Assembly: GCF_020991065.1 (NCBI RefSeq)
Contig: NZ_CP087710.1
Location: 3,162,001-3,226,000, forward strand
Source of the DNA: Nocardioides okcheonensis
GTDB taxonomy: Bacteria > Actinomycetota > Actinomycetes > Propionibacteriales > Nocardioidaceae
Reading direction: 5' to 3'
DNA length: 64,000 nt
The notes under the pieces were generated by a model. The model saw only the letters and a program-made list of their open reading frames with translations, was not told the origin of the DNA and did not search any database. The translations under genes were made by a program, and so were the position numbers. Shown piece after piece: positions 8,364 through 16,905 of this stretch (the first letter of the stretch is position 1; every line of letters begins with the position of its first letter).

Positions 8364-9770
8364 TCAGGAGTCGAAGCCCAGACCGGCCCGGTCGAGCACC
8401 CGGAGGAAGGCGTTGCGCCGTCCGCCGCGGTGGTCGGCCCGGTCCAGTGACCAGCGGGTGAGGTTGATCCCGATGCCCGCCACCGGCTCGGGGGGGAAGG
8501 GGAGCGGGCGCTCGCGCACCATCCGGAGCGCGGTGCGCTCGTTCTCCTGCCCCGCGAGCAGGTCGAGCAGGACCTCGGCGGCGAACCGCGTCGCACCCAC
8601 CCCGAGCCCGGTGAACCCGGCGGCGTGGGCGACCCGCCCGCCGTGGCTGGTGCCGTAGAACGCGGTGAACTGCGTGCACGTGTCGATCGCACCCGCCCAG
8701 CGGTGGCTGAAGCGCACGTCCTCGAGCTGGGGGAAGGTCGCGAGGAAGTGCGCGGCCAGCCGGGCGTGGCTCGCGGGCCGGTCCTCGTGGCGCACGTGGA
8801 GCCGCCCGCCGCGTGGGTAGACCGCGTCGTACCCGCCCCACAGGACCCGGTCGTCGGACGTGAGCCGCGCGTAGTGGAACTGATTGGCGAGGTCGCCGAG
8901 CCCGCAGCGGCGCTCCCACCCGATCGCCGCGCGCTGCTCGGCGGTGAGCGGCTCGGTCACCAGGACGTAGTCGTAGACCGGGACGGTCATCAGCCGGTTG
9001 CGTCGCAGCAGCGACGGGAACACGTTGGTGGCCAGCACGACGTCGCCCGAGGTGACGGTGGCCCGGTCGGTCGCGACCTCCACGCCGCCCGCCACCCTCC
9101 GCAGCCCGCTGACGGCGGAGTGCTCGTGGACCTCGACGCCGAGGTCGCCCGCGACCCGCGCCAGCTCGCGGGCCAGCCGCGCGGGGTGGACCAGGGCGGT
9201 CCCGTCGGTGTCGAGGGCGCCGGCGAGGAACAGCGGGCTCGCGACCTCGGCCCGCACGCCGTCGCGGTCGAGGAAGCCCGGCTCGTCGGCCAGCCACCCG
9301 ACCTGGTGCTCCTCGACCGCGACCTCCAGGGTCCCGGTGCGCTCCCACTCGCAGTCCAGCCCGAGGTCGCGCACGTCCGCCTCGAACGCGTCGAGGTTCT
9401 GCGCGCCCAGCCGGACCAGGTCGTCGTGCTGCTCGGGCCACCGCGAGCGGCCGTTGTCCTCGCCGTGGGTGAGCGACGCCTCGCAGAAGCCGCCGTTGCG
9501 GCCCGACGCCGCCCAGCCGACGGTCTGCGCCTCGAGCAGGACCACGCGCCTGCCGGGGTCGCGCCGCTTCGCGTGGACGGCCGCCCACAGGCCGAGGTAG
9601 CCGCCGCCGACGACGGTGAGGTCGGCGGTGGTGCTCGCGGTCAGGGCGGGGTACGTCGGCCCCGCCCCGGCGTCCTCGAGCCAGAACACCGCCTGCCGGC
9701 TGCCCGCGAGGGAGCGCTCGACCAGCGCCGGGTCGGGGGCGTGCCGCTCGAAGGCGGTGCGATGGGCCAC
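8364..9770 (-). CDS. FAD-dependent amine oxidoreductase (DAO family)
   Basis: 468 residues. The dinucleotide-binding motif VVGGGYLGLWAAVHAK begins near residue 52 and is followed by VVLLEAQTVGWAASGRNGG, the pattern of the D-amino-acid-oxidase/PuuB-like family (FAD proteins acting on secondary amines or N-modified polyamines). The C-terminus has GFTGLGVGATRFAAEVLLDL, the second FAD contact. The GTG start is 5 bases after the stop of the class III aminotransferase, with which it forms an operon along with mmsA. In context it probably oxidises an amine to the aldehyde or imine that feeds the aminotransferase/dehydrogenase steps; the exact amine is unknown. Confidence 0.85.
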   Translation of the reverse strand: MAHRTAFERHAPDPALVERSLAGSRQAVFWLEDAGAGPTYPALTASTTADLTVVGGGYLGLWAAVHAKRRDPGRRVVLLEAQTVGWAASGRNGGFCEASLTHGEDNGRSRWPEQHDDLVRLGAQNLDAFEADVRDLGLDCEWERTGTLEVAVEEHQVGWLADEPGFLDRDGVRAEVASPLFLAGALDTDGTALVHPARLARELARVAGDLGVEVHEHSAVSGLRRVAGGVEVATDRATVTSGDVVLATNVFPSLLRRNRLMTVPVYDYVLVTEPLTAEQRAAIGWERRCGLGDLANQFHYARLTSDDRVLWGGYDAVYPRGGRLHVRHEDRPASHARLAAHFLATFPQLEDVRFSHRWAGAIDTCTQFTAFYGTSHGGRVAHAAGFTGLGVGATRFAAEVLLDLLAGQENERTALRMVRERPLPFPPEPVAGIGINLTRWSLDRADHRGGRRNAFLRVLDRAGLGFDS

Positions 9771-9774
9771 GGGG

Positions 9775-11130
9775 TCAGCGTGCCGCGGCGGTGAGCGCCT
9801 CGTCGAGGATCGCGAGGCCCTCACGGGCCTCCTCGGCGGTGGTGGTCAGCGGTGGCACGACGTGGATCCGGTTGTAGTTGGAGAACGGCAGCAGGCCGCG
9901 CTCCTGGCAGCCCTTCACGATCGCGCCCATCTCGGGGCTCGAGCCGCCGTACGGCGCCAGCGGCTCCCGCGTCGCGGGGTCGCGGACCAGCTCGACGGCC
10001 CAGAACGCGCCGGTGCCGCGCACCTCGCCGATCCACGGGTGCTTCCCGGCGAGCGCCCGGAGCCCGGGTCCGAGGACGTCGGTGCCGAGCCGCTCGGCGG
10101 CCCCCACGACGTCGTCGTCCTCCATGGCCCGGATGGTGGCGACGGCGGCGGCGCACGCGAGCGGGTGGCCGGAGTAGGTGAGGCCGCCGGGGTAGGCGCG
10201 GTGGGCGAAGGTGGCGTGGATCGCGTCGCTGATCGCGACGCCGCCGAGCGGGACGTAGCCGCTGTTGACGCCCTTGGCGAAGGTCAGCAGGTCCGGGGTC
10301 ACCCCGCCGTGCTCCACGGCGAACCACCGTCCGGAGCGGCCGAATCCCGACATCACCTCGTCGGCGACGAGCACGATGCCGTGCCGGTCGCAGATCTCGC
10401 GCACGCCGGCGAGGTAGCCCGGCGGAGGGACCATGATCCCGGCGGTGCCGGGGATCGCCTCGAGCACGATCGCGGCGACGGTGGCGGGGCCCTCCAGGGC
10501 GACGACCTGCTCGAGGTGCTCGAGCGCACGCTGGCACTCCTCGGCCTCGGTGGTGGCGTGGAAGGGCGAGCGGTAGGGGAACGGGCCGAAGAAGTGCACC
10601 GTGCCGGTCGAGCCGTGGTCGCTGGCCCAGCGGCGCGGGTCGCCGGTCATGTTGACCGCGAGGTGGGTGCCGCCGTGGTAGCTGCGGTAGGTGGTGAGCA
10701 CCTTGTGCCGGCCCGTGTGCAGGCGCGCCATCCGGACGGCGTGCTCGTTGGCGTCGGCGCCGCCGTTGGTGAAGAACACGTGGTCGAGGTCGCCGGGGGT
10801 GTGGCTCGCGATCAGGCGCGCGGCCTCCGAGCGGGTGCCGTTGGCGAACGCAGGCGCGACGGTGGCGAGGTGACCTGCCTGCTCCTGGATGGCCGCGACG
10901 ATCCGCGGGTGCTGGTGGCCGAGGTTGGTGAAGACCAGCTGGGAGCTGAAGTCGAGGTACCGCTTCCCCGCGCCGTCCCAGACGTGGCTGCCCTCGGCCC
11001 GGGAGATCACCATCGGCGAGATCTCGGCCTGCGCCGACCAGGAGTGGAAGACGTGGGCGCGGTCGAGCGCGTAGGCCCGCTCGGCGTCGTGGGTGTCGGT
11101 CAGGTCGCTCTTCGTCACGACGTCAGTCAT
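9775..11130 (-). CDS. Class III pyridoxal-phosphate aminotransferase
   Basis: 451 residues. Family features: FFTNGGADANEHAVRMAR (phosphate loop), ADEVMSGFGRSGRWFA (Asp that holds the pyridine ring) and LLTFAKGVNSGYVPLGG, where the lysine forms the Schiff base. Members act on omega-amino groups (GABA, beta-alanine, putrescine, taurine). Next to a CoA-acylating semialdehyde dehydrogenase, beta-alanine or a related omega-amino acid to pyruvate transamination is a good guess. The ATG overlaps the mmsA stop by 8 bases, so translation is coupled. The product would be a semialdehyde passed to MmsA. Confidence 0.88.
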   Translation of the reverse strand: MTDVVTKSDLTDTHDAERAYALDRAHVFHSWSAQAEISPMVISRAEGSHVWDGAGKRYLDFSSQLVFTNLGHQHPRIVAAIQEQAGHLATVAPAFANGTRSEAARLIASHTPGDLDHVFFTNGGADANEHAVRMARLHTGRHKVLTTYRSYHGGTHLAVNMTGDPRRWASDHGSTGTVHFFGPFPYRSPFHATTEAEECQRALEHLEQVVALEGPATVAAIVLEAIPGTAGIMVPPPGYLAGVREICDRHGIVLVADEVMSGFGRSGRWFAVEHGGVTPDLLTFAKGVNSGYVPLGGVAISDAIHATFAHRAYPGGLTYSGHPLACAAAVATIRAMEDDDVVGAAERLGTDVLGPGLRALAGKHPWIGEVRGTGAFWAVELVRDPATREPLAPYGGSSPEMGAIVKGCQERGLLPFSNYNRIHVVPPLTTTAEEAREGLAILDEALTAAAR

Positions 11131-12652
11131 TGCGCGGGAACCCCAGCTCGAGACCGCCCGCGGGCCGGTTGGCGGGGTCGATCCACCGGGTGGTGACGAC
11201 CTTGCCGCGGGTGAAGAAGTGCACGCCCTCGGTGCCGTGGGCGTGGGTGTCGCCGAACAGCGACCGCTTCCAGCCACCGAAGGAGTAGTAGGCGACCGGC
11301 ACCGGGACCGGCACGTTGACGCCGATCATGCCGACCTCGACGTCGGCCTCGAAGCGACGGGCGGCGCCGCCGTCGTTGGTGAACACGGCCGTGCCGTTGC
11401 CGTACTGGTTGGCGTTGACCAGCGCGACCGCCTCGTCGTAGGTCTTCACGCGGACCACGGACAGGACCGGGCCGAAGATCTCCTCGGTGTAGATCTCCAT
11501 GTCGGGGGTGACGTCGTCGAAGAGGGTGGGGCCGAGCCAGAAGCCGTCCTGCCCGCCCCGGGCCGCCACGTCGCGGCCGTCGACGACGACCTTCGCGCCG
11601 GCGGCCTCGCCGGAGTCGATGAACGAGCTGACCCGGTCGCGGTGGGCCTTCGTCACGAGCGGGCCCATGTCGGCCTCCTTCCCGTCCCCGGTCGCCGAGC
11701 GTCCGCCGTCGCCGATCAGCAGGGTGCGAGTGCGGTCGGCGATCCGGGCGACCAGCTCGTCGCCGACCGGGTCGACGGCGACCAGCACGCTGATCGCCAT
11801 GCAGCGCTCGCCGGCGCTGCCGTAGCCGGCGTTGACGGCCGAGTCGGCGGCGAGGTCGAGGTCGGCGTCGGGGAGGACGACCATGTGGTTCTTCGCGCCG
11901 CCGAGGGCCTGGACGCGCTTGCCGTGGCGGCTGGCGGTCTCGTAGACGTACTCCGCGATCGGCGTCGAGCCGACGAAGCTGATCGCCTGCACGTCGGGGC
12001 TGGTGAGCAGCGCGTCGACGGCGGTCTTGTCGCCGTGGAGCACGTTGAAGACGCCGTCGGGGAGACCGGCCTCCTTCCAGAGGGCGGCGAGCCAGGTGGC
12101 CGCGCTGGGGTCCTTCTCGCTGGGCTTGAGCACGACCGTGTTGCCGGCCGCGATCGCGACCGGGAAGAACCACATCGGCACCATGGCCGGGAAGTTGAAG
12201 GGGCTGATGATGCCCACCACGCCGAGCGGCACCCGCTTGGAGTGCACGTCGACGCCGGTCGAAGCCTCCTCGCTGTGCCCGCCCTTGAGCAGGTGGGACA
12301 TGCCGCAGGCGAACTCGACGACCTCGAGGCCGCGGGCGATCTCGCCCATCGCGTCGGAGTGCACCTTGCCGTGCTCGGCGGTGATGATCGCGGCGAGCTC
12401 GTCCTTGCGGGCGTTGAGCAGCTCGCGGAAGGCGAACATCACCTGCGTACGCCGCGCGAGCGAGGTGGTGCCCCAGCCGCGGGCGGCGCGGGCGGCGGCC
12501 GCGATCACCTCGGCCGCGTCGGCCTCGCTGGCCAGCGCGACCCGGCCGGTCACCTCGCCGGTGGCGGGGTTGGTCACGTCGGCCCAACCGGTGGGCGAGC
12601 CGGTCAGGGGCGCACCGTCGGCCCAGTGCACGATCTCAGCGGTGTCGGTCAT
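11123..12652 (-). CDS. mmsA: CoA-acylating methylmalonate-semialdehyde dehydrogenase
   Basis: 509 residues. It oxidises methylmalonate or malonate semialdehyde with NAD and CoA to propionyl-CoA or acetyl-CoA plus CO2. Motifs: IISPFNFPAMVP (oxyanion Asn), LGGAKNHMVVLPDADLD, and the catalytic Cys in GSAGERCMAISVLV. The family's LGGAKNH lacks the general-base Glu found in hydrolytic aldehyde dehydrogenases (LELGGK), as expected for the CoA-dependent class. An AGGA ribosome site precedes the ATG. It leads the minus-strand arm of the catabolic cluster and diverges from the pucR gene; TACGAT on the minus strand near 12704 could be its -10. Confidence 0.92.
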   Translation of the reverse strand: MTDTAEIVHWADGAPLTGSPTGWADVTNPATGEVTGRVALASEADAAEVIAAAARAARGWGTTSLARRTQVMFAFRELLNARKDELAAIITAEHGKVHSDAMGEIARGLEVVEFACGMSHLLKGGHSEEASTGVDVHSKRVPLGVVGIISPFNFPAMVPMWFFPVAIAAGNTVVLKPSEKDPSAATWLAALWKEAGLPDGVFNVLHGDKTAVDALLTSPDVQAISFVGSTPIAEYVYETASRHGKRVQALGGAKNHMVVLPDADLDLAADSAVNAGYGSAGERCMAISVLVAVDPVGDELVARIADRTRTLLIGDGGRSATGDGKEADMGPLVTKAHRDRVSSFIDSGEAAGAKVVVDGRDVAARGGQDGFWLGPTLFDDVTPDMEIYTEEIFGPVLSVVRVKTYDEAVALVNANQYGNGTAVFTNDGGAARRFEADVEVGMIGVNVPVPVPVAYYSFGGWKRSLFGDTHAHGTEGVHFFTRGKVVTTRWIDPANRPAGGLELGFPRND

Positions 12653-12745
12653 GCGGTCATCCTGCTCGTCGCGCGCGGCGGAAGCGGGTGTCGGATCGTA
12701 GGGTTTGGAGGCCCTGGTCGGACACTTCGTCACCCCGGGCGCGCG

Positions 12746-12751
12746 TAGGCT
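12746..12751 (+). promoter_or_regulatory. -10 box TAGGCT, 6 bases before pucR GTG
   Basis: TAGGCT then six bases then the GTG start, the spacing expected of a leaderless transcript. Confidence 0.6.
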
Positions 12752-12757
12752 CCACCC

Positions 12758-14386
12758 GTGGCCGAGACGACGCCGGGCGTGACGCTGACCGAGGCCCTCG
12801 CGCTGCCCACCTTCCGGCGGGCCGCCCCGCGGGTCGTGGCCGGCGCGGGTGCCGCCGACCGTCCGATCCGGTGGGTGCACGCCACCGAGCGCGCCGACGT
12901 GCGCGACCTGCTCCGGGCCGGTGACCTGCTGCTCACCATGGGCACCGGGCTGCCGGTCGACGACGACGCGGCCGGCTTCGCGGCGTTCGTCGACGAGCTG
13001 GTCGAGGTCGGCAGCGCGGGCGTGGTCGTCGAGCTCGGCCGCCGCTGGTCCGACGCGCTGCCGTCGGCGCTCGTCGAGTCGTGCGAGCAGCACGGGCTGC
13101 CACTGGTCGTGCTCGGCCAGGAGACCCGCTTCGCGGCGCTGGCGCAGGAGATCGGGGAGCGCGTGGTCGACCACCAGGTCGCCGAGCTGCGCGAGGCGCA
13201 GCGGGTGCACGAGACGTTCACCGAGCTGAGCTTCAGCCAGGCCGGTCCGGTGGAGATCCTCCAGGCCGTGCAGCGCCTCGCCGGCGGGCCGGTCGTGGTG
13301 GAGAACGCCCACCACCGGCCGCTCGACTACTTCCCGGGCCCGGACGACGAGGGCGGCTTCCTCGACGGCTGGCCGGCCCGGTCGCGCCGCGTCGAGGTCG
13401 CGGGGCGCACCGGCTGGGACGCCGGCAACGGCTGGCTGGTCACCCGGCTCGGCACGGCCGAGCAGGGGTGGGGCCGGCTGGTGATCGGCTCGGCCGCCGC
13501 GCCCTCCCAGCGGCTGGTCGCGGTCGCCGAGCGGGCCGCGGCGGCGCTCGCGCTGCACCGGCTGCACGACCGGGACCGCGGCACGCTGATGCGCCGCACG
13601 CACCTCGAGCTGCTCACCGGGCTGGTCGAGCAGCCGGGGTCGGAGGAGGTGCAGCGACGCTGCGAGCTCGCCGGCTTCGCGCTGCGGCGTCGGTGCTTCG
13701 CGGCGCTTGTGGTCCGACCGCGGATCGGCGCGTCCTCGCCGGCCGACCTCGACGAGGTCGCCGCGACCGTGGTCCGGGCCGCCCACGGGCTGCGCCTGCC
13801 GGCGCTGGTGTGCGAGGTGGAGCGCGACCTGCGGGTGCTGGTGTCCGCCCCCGCGACCGCGGACGCCGACGACCTGGTCGACCGGGTGGCCGCGCGGGTC
13901 CTCGCCCACCACGACGTGGTGCTCGCCGCCGGCCGCGCGGTCGCCGAGCGGTCCGCGATCGCGCGGACCGTCACCGAGGCGGGGCAGGTGGCCGACGCCG
14001 CCCCGCAGGTCCGCCGGGAGTCCGACCCCGACGTCCACCGGCTCGACGACCTGCACCTGCGCGGGCTGCTGGCGCTCCTCGGCGAGGACGACCGGCTGCG
14101 GCTCTACGTCGAGCGCGAGCTGGCGCCGTTGCGCCGCCACGACAGCGCCGACGGCTCGCGCACCGACCTGCTCGCCGCGCTGCGCGCGCTGCTGCTCCAC
14201 CCGGCGAGCAAGACCGAGGCCGCCGCGAGCCTCCACCTCTCCCGCGCCGCCTTCTACGACCGGCTCGCGCGGATCGAGGCGCTGCTCGACGCCGACCTCG
14301 ACGACCCCGACGTGCGGGTCTCGCTCCACGTCGCCCTCCTGGCCGACGAGCTGTTCAGCGATCCCCGGCCGGCCGGGGATCGCTGA
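12758..14386 (+). CDS. PucR-family transcriptional regulator
   Basis: 542 residues. The N-terminal PucR sensor domain (VTLTEALALPTFRRAAP; IRWVHATERADVRDLLRAGD) covers about 1-140, a GGDEF-like CdaR middle region follows, and the C-terminal PucR helix-turn-helix is near 480-530 (HPASKTEAAASLHLSRAAFY). PucR proteins commonly activate purine, GABA, putrescine or proline catabolism. Its position between a dehydrogenase/aminotransferase/oxidase operon and a plus-strand aldehyde dehydrogenase supports control of this cluster. The GTG start follows a leaderless-type -10. The stop codon lies inside a 34-base palindrome. Confidence 0.87.
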   Translation: MAETTPGVTLTEALALPTFRRAAPRVVAGAGAADRPIRWVHATERADVRDLLRAGDLLLTMGTGLPVDDDAAGFAAFVDELVEVGSAGVVVELGRRWSDALPSALVESCEQHGLPLVVLGQETRFAALAQEIGERVVDHQVAELREAQRVHETFTELSFSQAGPVEILQAVQRLAGGPVVVENAHHRPLDYFPGPDDEGGFLDGWPARSRRVEVAGRTGWDAGNGWLVTRLGTAEQGWGRLVIGSAAAPSQRLVAVAERAAAALALHRLHDRDRGTLMRRTHLELLTGLVEQPGSEEVQRRCELAGFALRRRCFAALVVRPRIGASSPADLDEVAATVVRAAHGLRLPALVCEVERDLRVLVSAPATADADDLVDRVAARVLAHHDVVLAAGRAVAERSAIARTVTEAGQVADAAPQVRRESDPDVHRLDDLHLRGLLALLGEDDRLRLYVERELAPLRRHDSADGSRTDLLAALRALLLHPASKTEAAASLHLSRAAFYDRLARIEALLDADLDDPDVRVSLHVALLADELFSDPRPAGDR

Positions 14387-14423
14387 ACTTGTCGGCCCGT
14401 GCACGGCCTGACAAGTTCAGCGA
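14354..14423 (+). repeat. Three-arm competing hairpin after pucR
   Basis: 14354-14370 and 14371-14387 form a perfect 17-bp palindrome (half TTCAGCGATCCCCGGCC). The right half also pairs with downstream sequence: 14380-14393 (TCGCTGAACTTGTC) is perfectly complementary to 14410-14423 around a 16-base loop that itself contains CCGTGCACGG. The motif TTCAGCGA thus occurs three times, and its middle copy can pair with either neighbour, giving mutually exclusive structures. It may be a terminator for pucR, an attenuator before the cupin/dehydrogenase genes, or a protein-binding array. Confidence 0.7.
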
Positions 14424-14529
14424 GAGCCTGACCGTTCCGTCCACGGACCGTCGGATCGTCCGACGAGCGACCGACATCCCGACAGATCGTCGGCAGCGGG
14501 TCCCACGCCCACCGGGGCACGATGGGCGG

Positions 14530-14852
14530 GTGTTCCGAGTGCTCGACGTCGAGGCGTCCGTCCCGATCGCCCCGCTCGACCCCGCCACGGTCCTGGCGGG
14601 GTCGCCGAGGCGGGCTCCCGCGCGCTTGCCGCCGTGTCCGGCGTCGAGGTCGGGGTCTGGGAGATGAGCCCCGGCACCGCCACCGACGTCGAGGTGGACG
14701 AGGTCTTCGTCGTCCTCTCGGGCTCGGCCACGGTGACCTTCGAGGACGGCGAGCGCGTCGACCTCGGCCCCGGCACCGTCGTCCGGCTGCGGGCCGGCGA
14801 GCACACCACGTGGGTCGTCCACGAGACCCTGCGCAAGATCTACGTCGCCTGA
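14530..14852 (+). pseudogene. Cupin domain protein with apparent 1-base frameshift
   Basis: Read from GTG 14530 the frame gives VFRVLDVEASVPIAPLD then ATVLAG and goes wrong after about 14600. The next frame resumes as VAEAGSRALAAVSGVEVGVW, then a classic small cupin (VDEVFVVLSGSATVTFEDG, LGPGTVVRLRAG) ending at 14852. Adding one G to the GGGG run at 14598-14601 would restore a single 108-residue frame. Either the gene is broken (a shorter 72-residue form could start at GTG 14634) or the base is a sequencing error. It lies 23 bases before the dehydrogenase and is probably co-transcribed. Cupins of this type in amine cluster neighbourhoods are of unknown role. Confidence 0.75.
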
Positions 14853-14875
14853 TCCCGAGAGCCGGAGGAACCCCC

Positions 14876-16303
14876 ATGACCGAGACGGTCCGCAACTTCG
14901 TCGACGGCGCCCTCGTCGAGTCGGAGGCCACCGACTTCATCGACCTCGTGGACCCCACGACCGGTGAGCTCGACGGTCGCTCGCCGGTGTCGACCGCGGC
15001 CGAGGTGGACCGGGCGTACGCAGCCGCGGCGGCGGCGTCGGAGTCGTGGAAGCGGCTCACCCCCGGTCGGCGGCAGGGCCACCTGCTCGACCTGGCCGCC
15101 GCCGTCGCCGAGCGGCGCGACGAGATCAGCGCGGTGCAGGCGCGCGACACCGGCCAGCCGGTGCGCCACATCGCGAGCGAGGAGGTCGACCAGGGCGTCG
15201 ACCAGCTGCGCTTCTTCGCCGGCGCGGCGCGGCTGCTGGAGGGCAAGTCGGCGGGGGAGTACCTCGAGGGCCACACCTCCTCGATCCGCCGCGAGCCGAT
15301 CGGCGTGGTCGGCCAGGTGACGCCGTGGAACTACCCCTTCGCGATGGCGATCTGGAAGGTCGCCCCGGCCCTCGCCGCCGGCAACACCGTCGTCCTCAAG
15401 CCCAGCGACACCACCCCGCGCTCGACGGTCCTGCTCGCCGAGATCGCCGGCGACGTCCTCCCGGCAGGGGTGCTCAACGTCGTCAACGGGGACGCCACCA
15501 CCGGTCGCCACCTCGTCGAGCACCCGACCCCCGGCCTGGTCGCGATCACCGGCTCCGTGAGGGCCGGCATCGAGGTCGCCACCTCGGCCGCCCGCAACCT
15601 CAAGCGCGCCCACCTCGAGCTCGGCGGCAAGGCGCCGGTCGTGGTGCTGCCCGACGCCGACCTGTCGCGGACCGCGGAGATGGTCGCGGCCGCGGCGTAC
15701 TTCAACGCCGGCCAGGACTGCACGGCCGCGACGCGCGTGATCGTCCACCGCAGCGTGCACGACGAGCTGGTCGCGCTGCTGGTGAAGGAGGCCGAGGGCA
15801 CCCGTCCCGGCCCGCCGTCCGACCCCGACGCCGACTACGGCCCGCTGAACAACGCCGCCCACCTGGCCAAGGTCGAGGCGTTCCTGACCGACCTGCCCGC
15901 GCACGCGGACGTACGCACCGGGGGCGCCCGGCACGGCGACACCGGCTTCTACTTCGCCCCCACCGTCGTGACCGGCGTGCGCCAGGACGACCGGATCGTG
16001 CAGCAGGAGGTCTTCGGGCCGGTGCTCACCGTGCAGCCCTTCGACACCGAGGCCGAGGCGGTCGCGATGGCCAACGGCGTGGACTACGGCCTGGCCGGCA
16101 GCGTGTGGACCCGCGACCACGGCACCGCCGACCGGCTCACCCGCGAGCTCGACTTCGGGTGCGTGTGGGTCAACACCCACATCCCGTTCGTCTCCGAGAT
16201 GCCGCACGGCGGGTTCGGGTCGTCGGGCTACGGCAAGGACCTCTCGGGCTACGGCTTCGACGACTACACGCGCATCAAGCACGTGATGAGCGCCCACTAC
16301 TGA
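14876..16303 (+). CDS. NAD(P)-dependent aldehyde dehydrogenase, aminobutyraldehyde type
   Basis: 475 residues and complete. Active-site elements: TPWNYPF (Asn of the oxyanion hole), LELGGKAPVVVLPDADL (general-base Glu) and AYFNAGQDCTAATRVIV (nucleophilic Cys). The GQDCTAATR variant and the C-terminal GSSGYGKDLSGYGFDDYT are common in gamma-aminobutyraldehyde dehydrogenases, which oxidise 4-aminobutanal from putrescine to GABA. GGAGGAA precedes the ATG. With the PucR regulator, amine oxidase and omega-aminotransferase it would complete a route from a diamine to a CoA ester. The specific substrate is inferred. Confidence 0.88.
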   Translation: MTETVRNFVDGALVESEATDFIDLVDPTTGELDGRSPVSTAAEVDRAYAAAAAASESWKRLTPGRRQGHLLDLAAAVAERRDEISAVQARDTGQPVRHIASEEVDQGVDQLRFFAGAARLLEGKSAGEYLEGHTSSIRREPIGVVGQVTPWNYPFAMAIWKVAPALAAGNTVVLKPSDTTPRSTVLLAEIAGDVLPAGVLNVVNGDATTGRHLVEHPTPGLVAITGSVRAGIEVATSAARNLKRAHLELGGKAPVVVLPDADLSRTAEMVAAAAYFNAGQDCTAATRVIVHRSVHDELVALLVKEAEGTRPGPPSDPDADYGPLNNAAHLAKVEAFLTDLPAHADVRTGGARHGDTGFYFAPTVVTGVRQDDRIVQQEVFGPVLTVQPFDTEAEAVAMANGVDYGLAGSVWTRDHGTADRLTRELDFGCVWVNTHIPFVSEMPHGGFGSSGYGKDLSGYGFDDYTRIKHVMSAHY

Positions 16304-16304
16304 C

Positions 16305-16811
16305 TCACGGCCCGCCGGCGCACCCCGGGTCGTCGTCGAGCGCCTCGGAGAGCCGCTCGGAGATGGCCGCCAGCTGGCGCAGCTGGGTCCGGGTCAGCCG
16401 GTCGACGACCAGCCGGCGGACCTCGCGCACGTGGCTGGGGGCGGCGTCGACGACCCGCGCCAGGCCCGCGTCGGTGAGGCTGGCCCGCGTCGCCCGCCCG
16501 TCGTCGGGGTCGGGCACGCGGGCGACGAGCCCCAGCCGTTCGAGCCGCGTGACCACCTGCGAGAGGCGGGAGAGGGAGCCGTCGGCGCCGTCGGCGAGCG
16601 CGCTCAGCCGCAGCGTGCGGTCCTCCTGCTCCGAGAGCAGGGCGAGCACGGCGTAGTCGAAGTGACGCAGGTCGTGGTCGCGGCGCAGCTGGGAGTCGAG
16701 GGCGGGCTCGAGGCGCGCCACGACGCTGCTGAAGGCGCGCCACGCCTGCTGCTCGTCGTCGTCGAGCCACGGCGTCGCCGCATCGTCCACCGCCTGCCCC
16801 GTGTCACCCAC
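16305..16811 (-). CDS. MarR-family transcriptional regulator
   Basis: 168 residues. A winged helix spans about 45-140 (LRLSALADGADGSLSRLSQVV as the recognition helix-turn-helix, DPDDGRATRASLTDAG as the wing). The GTG start follows a TAGGCT -10 box by 6 bases. It diverges from a DoxX-family gene, and two palindromes TTCAnGCGTGAA lie in the shared gap, so it very likely represses both itself and doxX. It converges with the aldehyde dehydrogenase with a 1-base gap. The inducer is unknown. Confidence 0.88.
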   Translation of the reverse strand: MGDTGQAVDDAATPWLDDDEQQAWRAFSSVVARLEPALDSQLRRDHDLRHFDYAVLALLSEQEDRTLRLSALADGADGSLSRLSQVVTRLERLGLVARVPDPDDGRATRASLTDAGLARVVDAAPSHVREVRRLVVDRLTRTQLRQLAAISERLSEALDDDPGCAGGP

Positions 16812-16817
16812 CCGGCC

Positions 16818-16823
16818 AGCCTA
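16818..16823 (-). promoter_or_regulatory. -10 box TAGGCT for marR
   Basis: TAGGCT on the minus strand, six bases before the GTG start of the MarR gene (leaderless spacing). Confidence 0.6.
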
Positions 16824-16837
16824 GGGGAGCGGGAATA

Positions 16838-16853
16838 ACTTCACGCGTGAAGT
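16838..16853. promoter_or_regulatory. MarR operator 1 (ACTTCACGCGTGAAGT)
   Basis: Perfect 16-bp palindrome in the marR-doxX divergent gap, centred 33 bases (about three helical turns) from operator 2. The size and symmetry are those of MarR-dimer sites. Confidence 0.75.
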
Positions 16854-16870
16854 GTTCTGCCCTCATCGAT

Positions 16871-16886
16871 GCTTCAAGCGTGAAGC
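16871..16886. promoter_or_regulatory. MarR operator 2 (GCTTCAAGCGTGAAGC)
   Basis: Same core as operator 1 with one mismatched pair. It lies 20 bases before the DoxX start, so a bound repressor would block doxX initiation. Confidence 0.7.
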
Positions 16887-16905
16887 AACAAGCGAGGAGG
16901 ACCTG

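Noticed and set aside
11123..14404. Very long open frames on both strands, e.g. through pucR on the minus strand
   Set aside because: They result from the GC-rich third positions of real genes; their translations are low-complexity Arg/Ala/Gly/Pro and overlap better supported genes.
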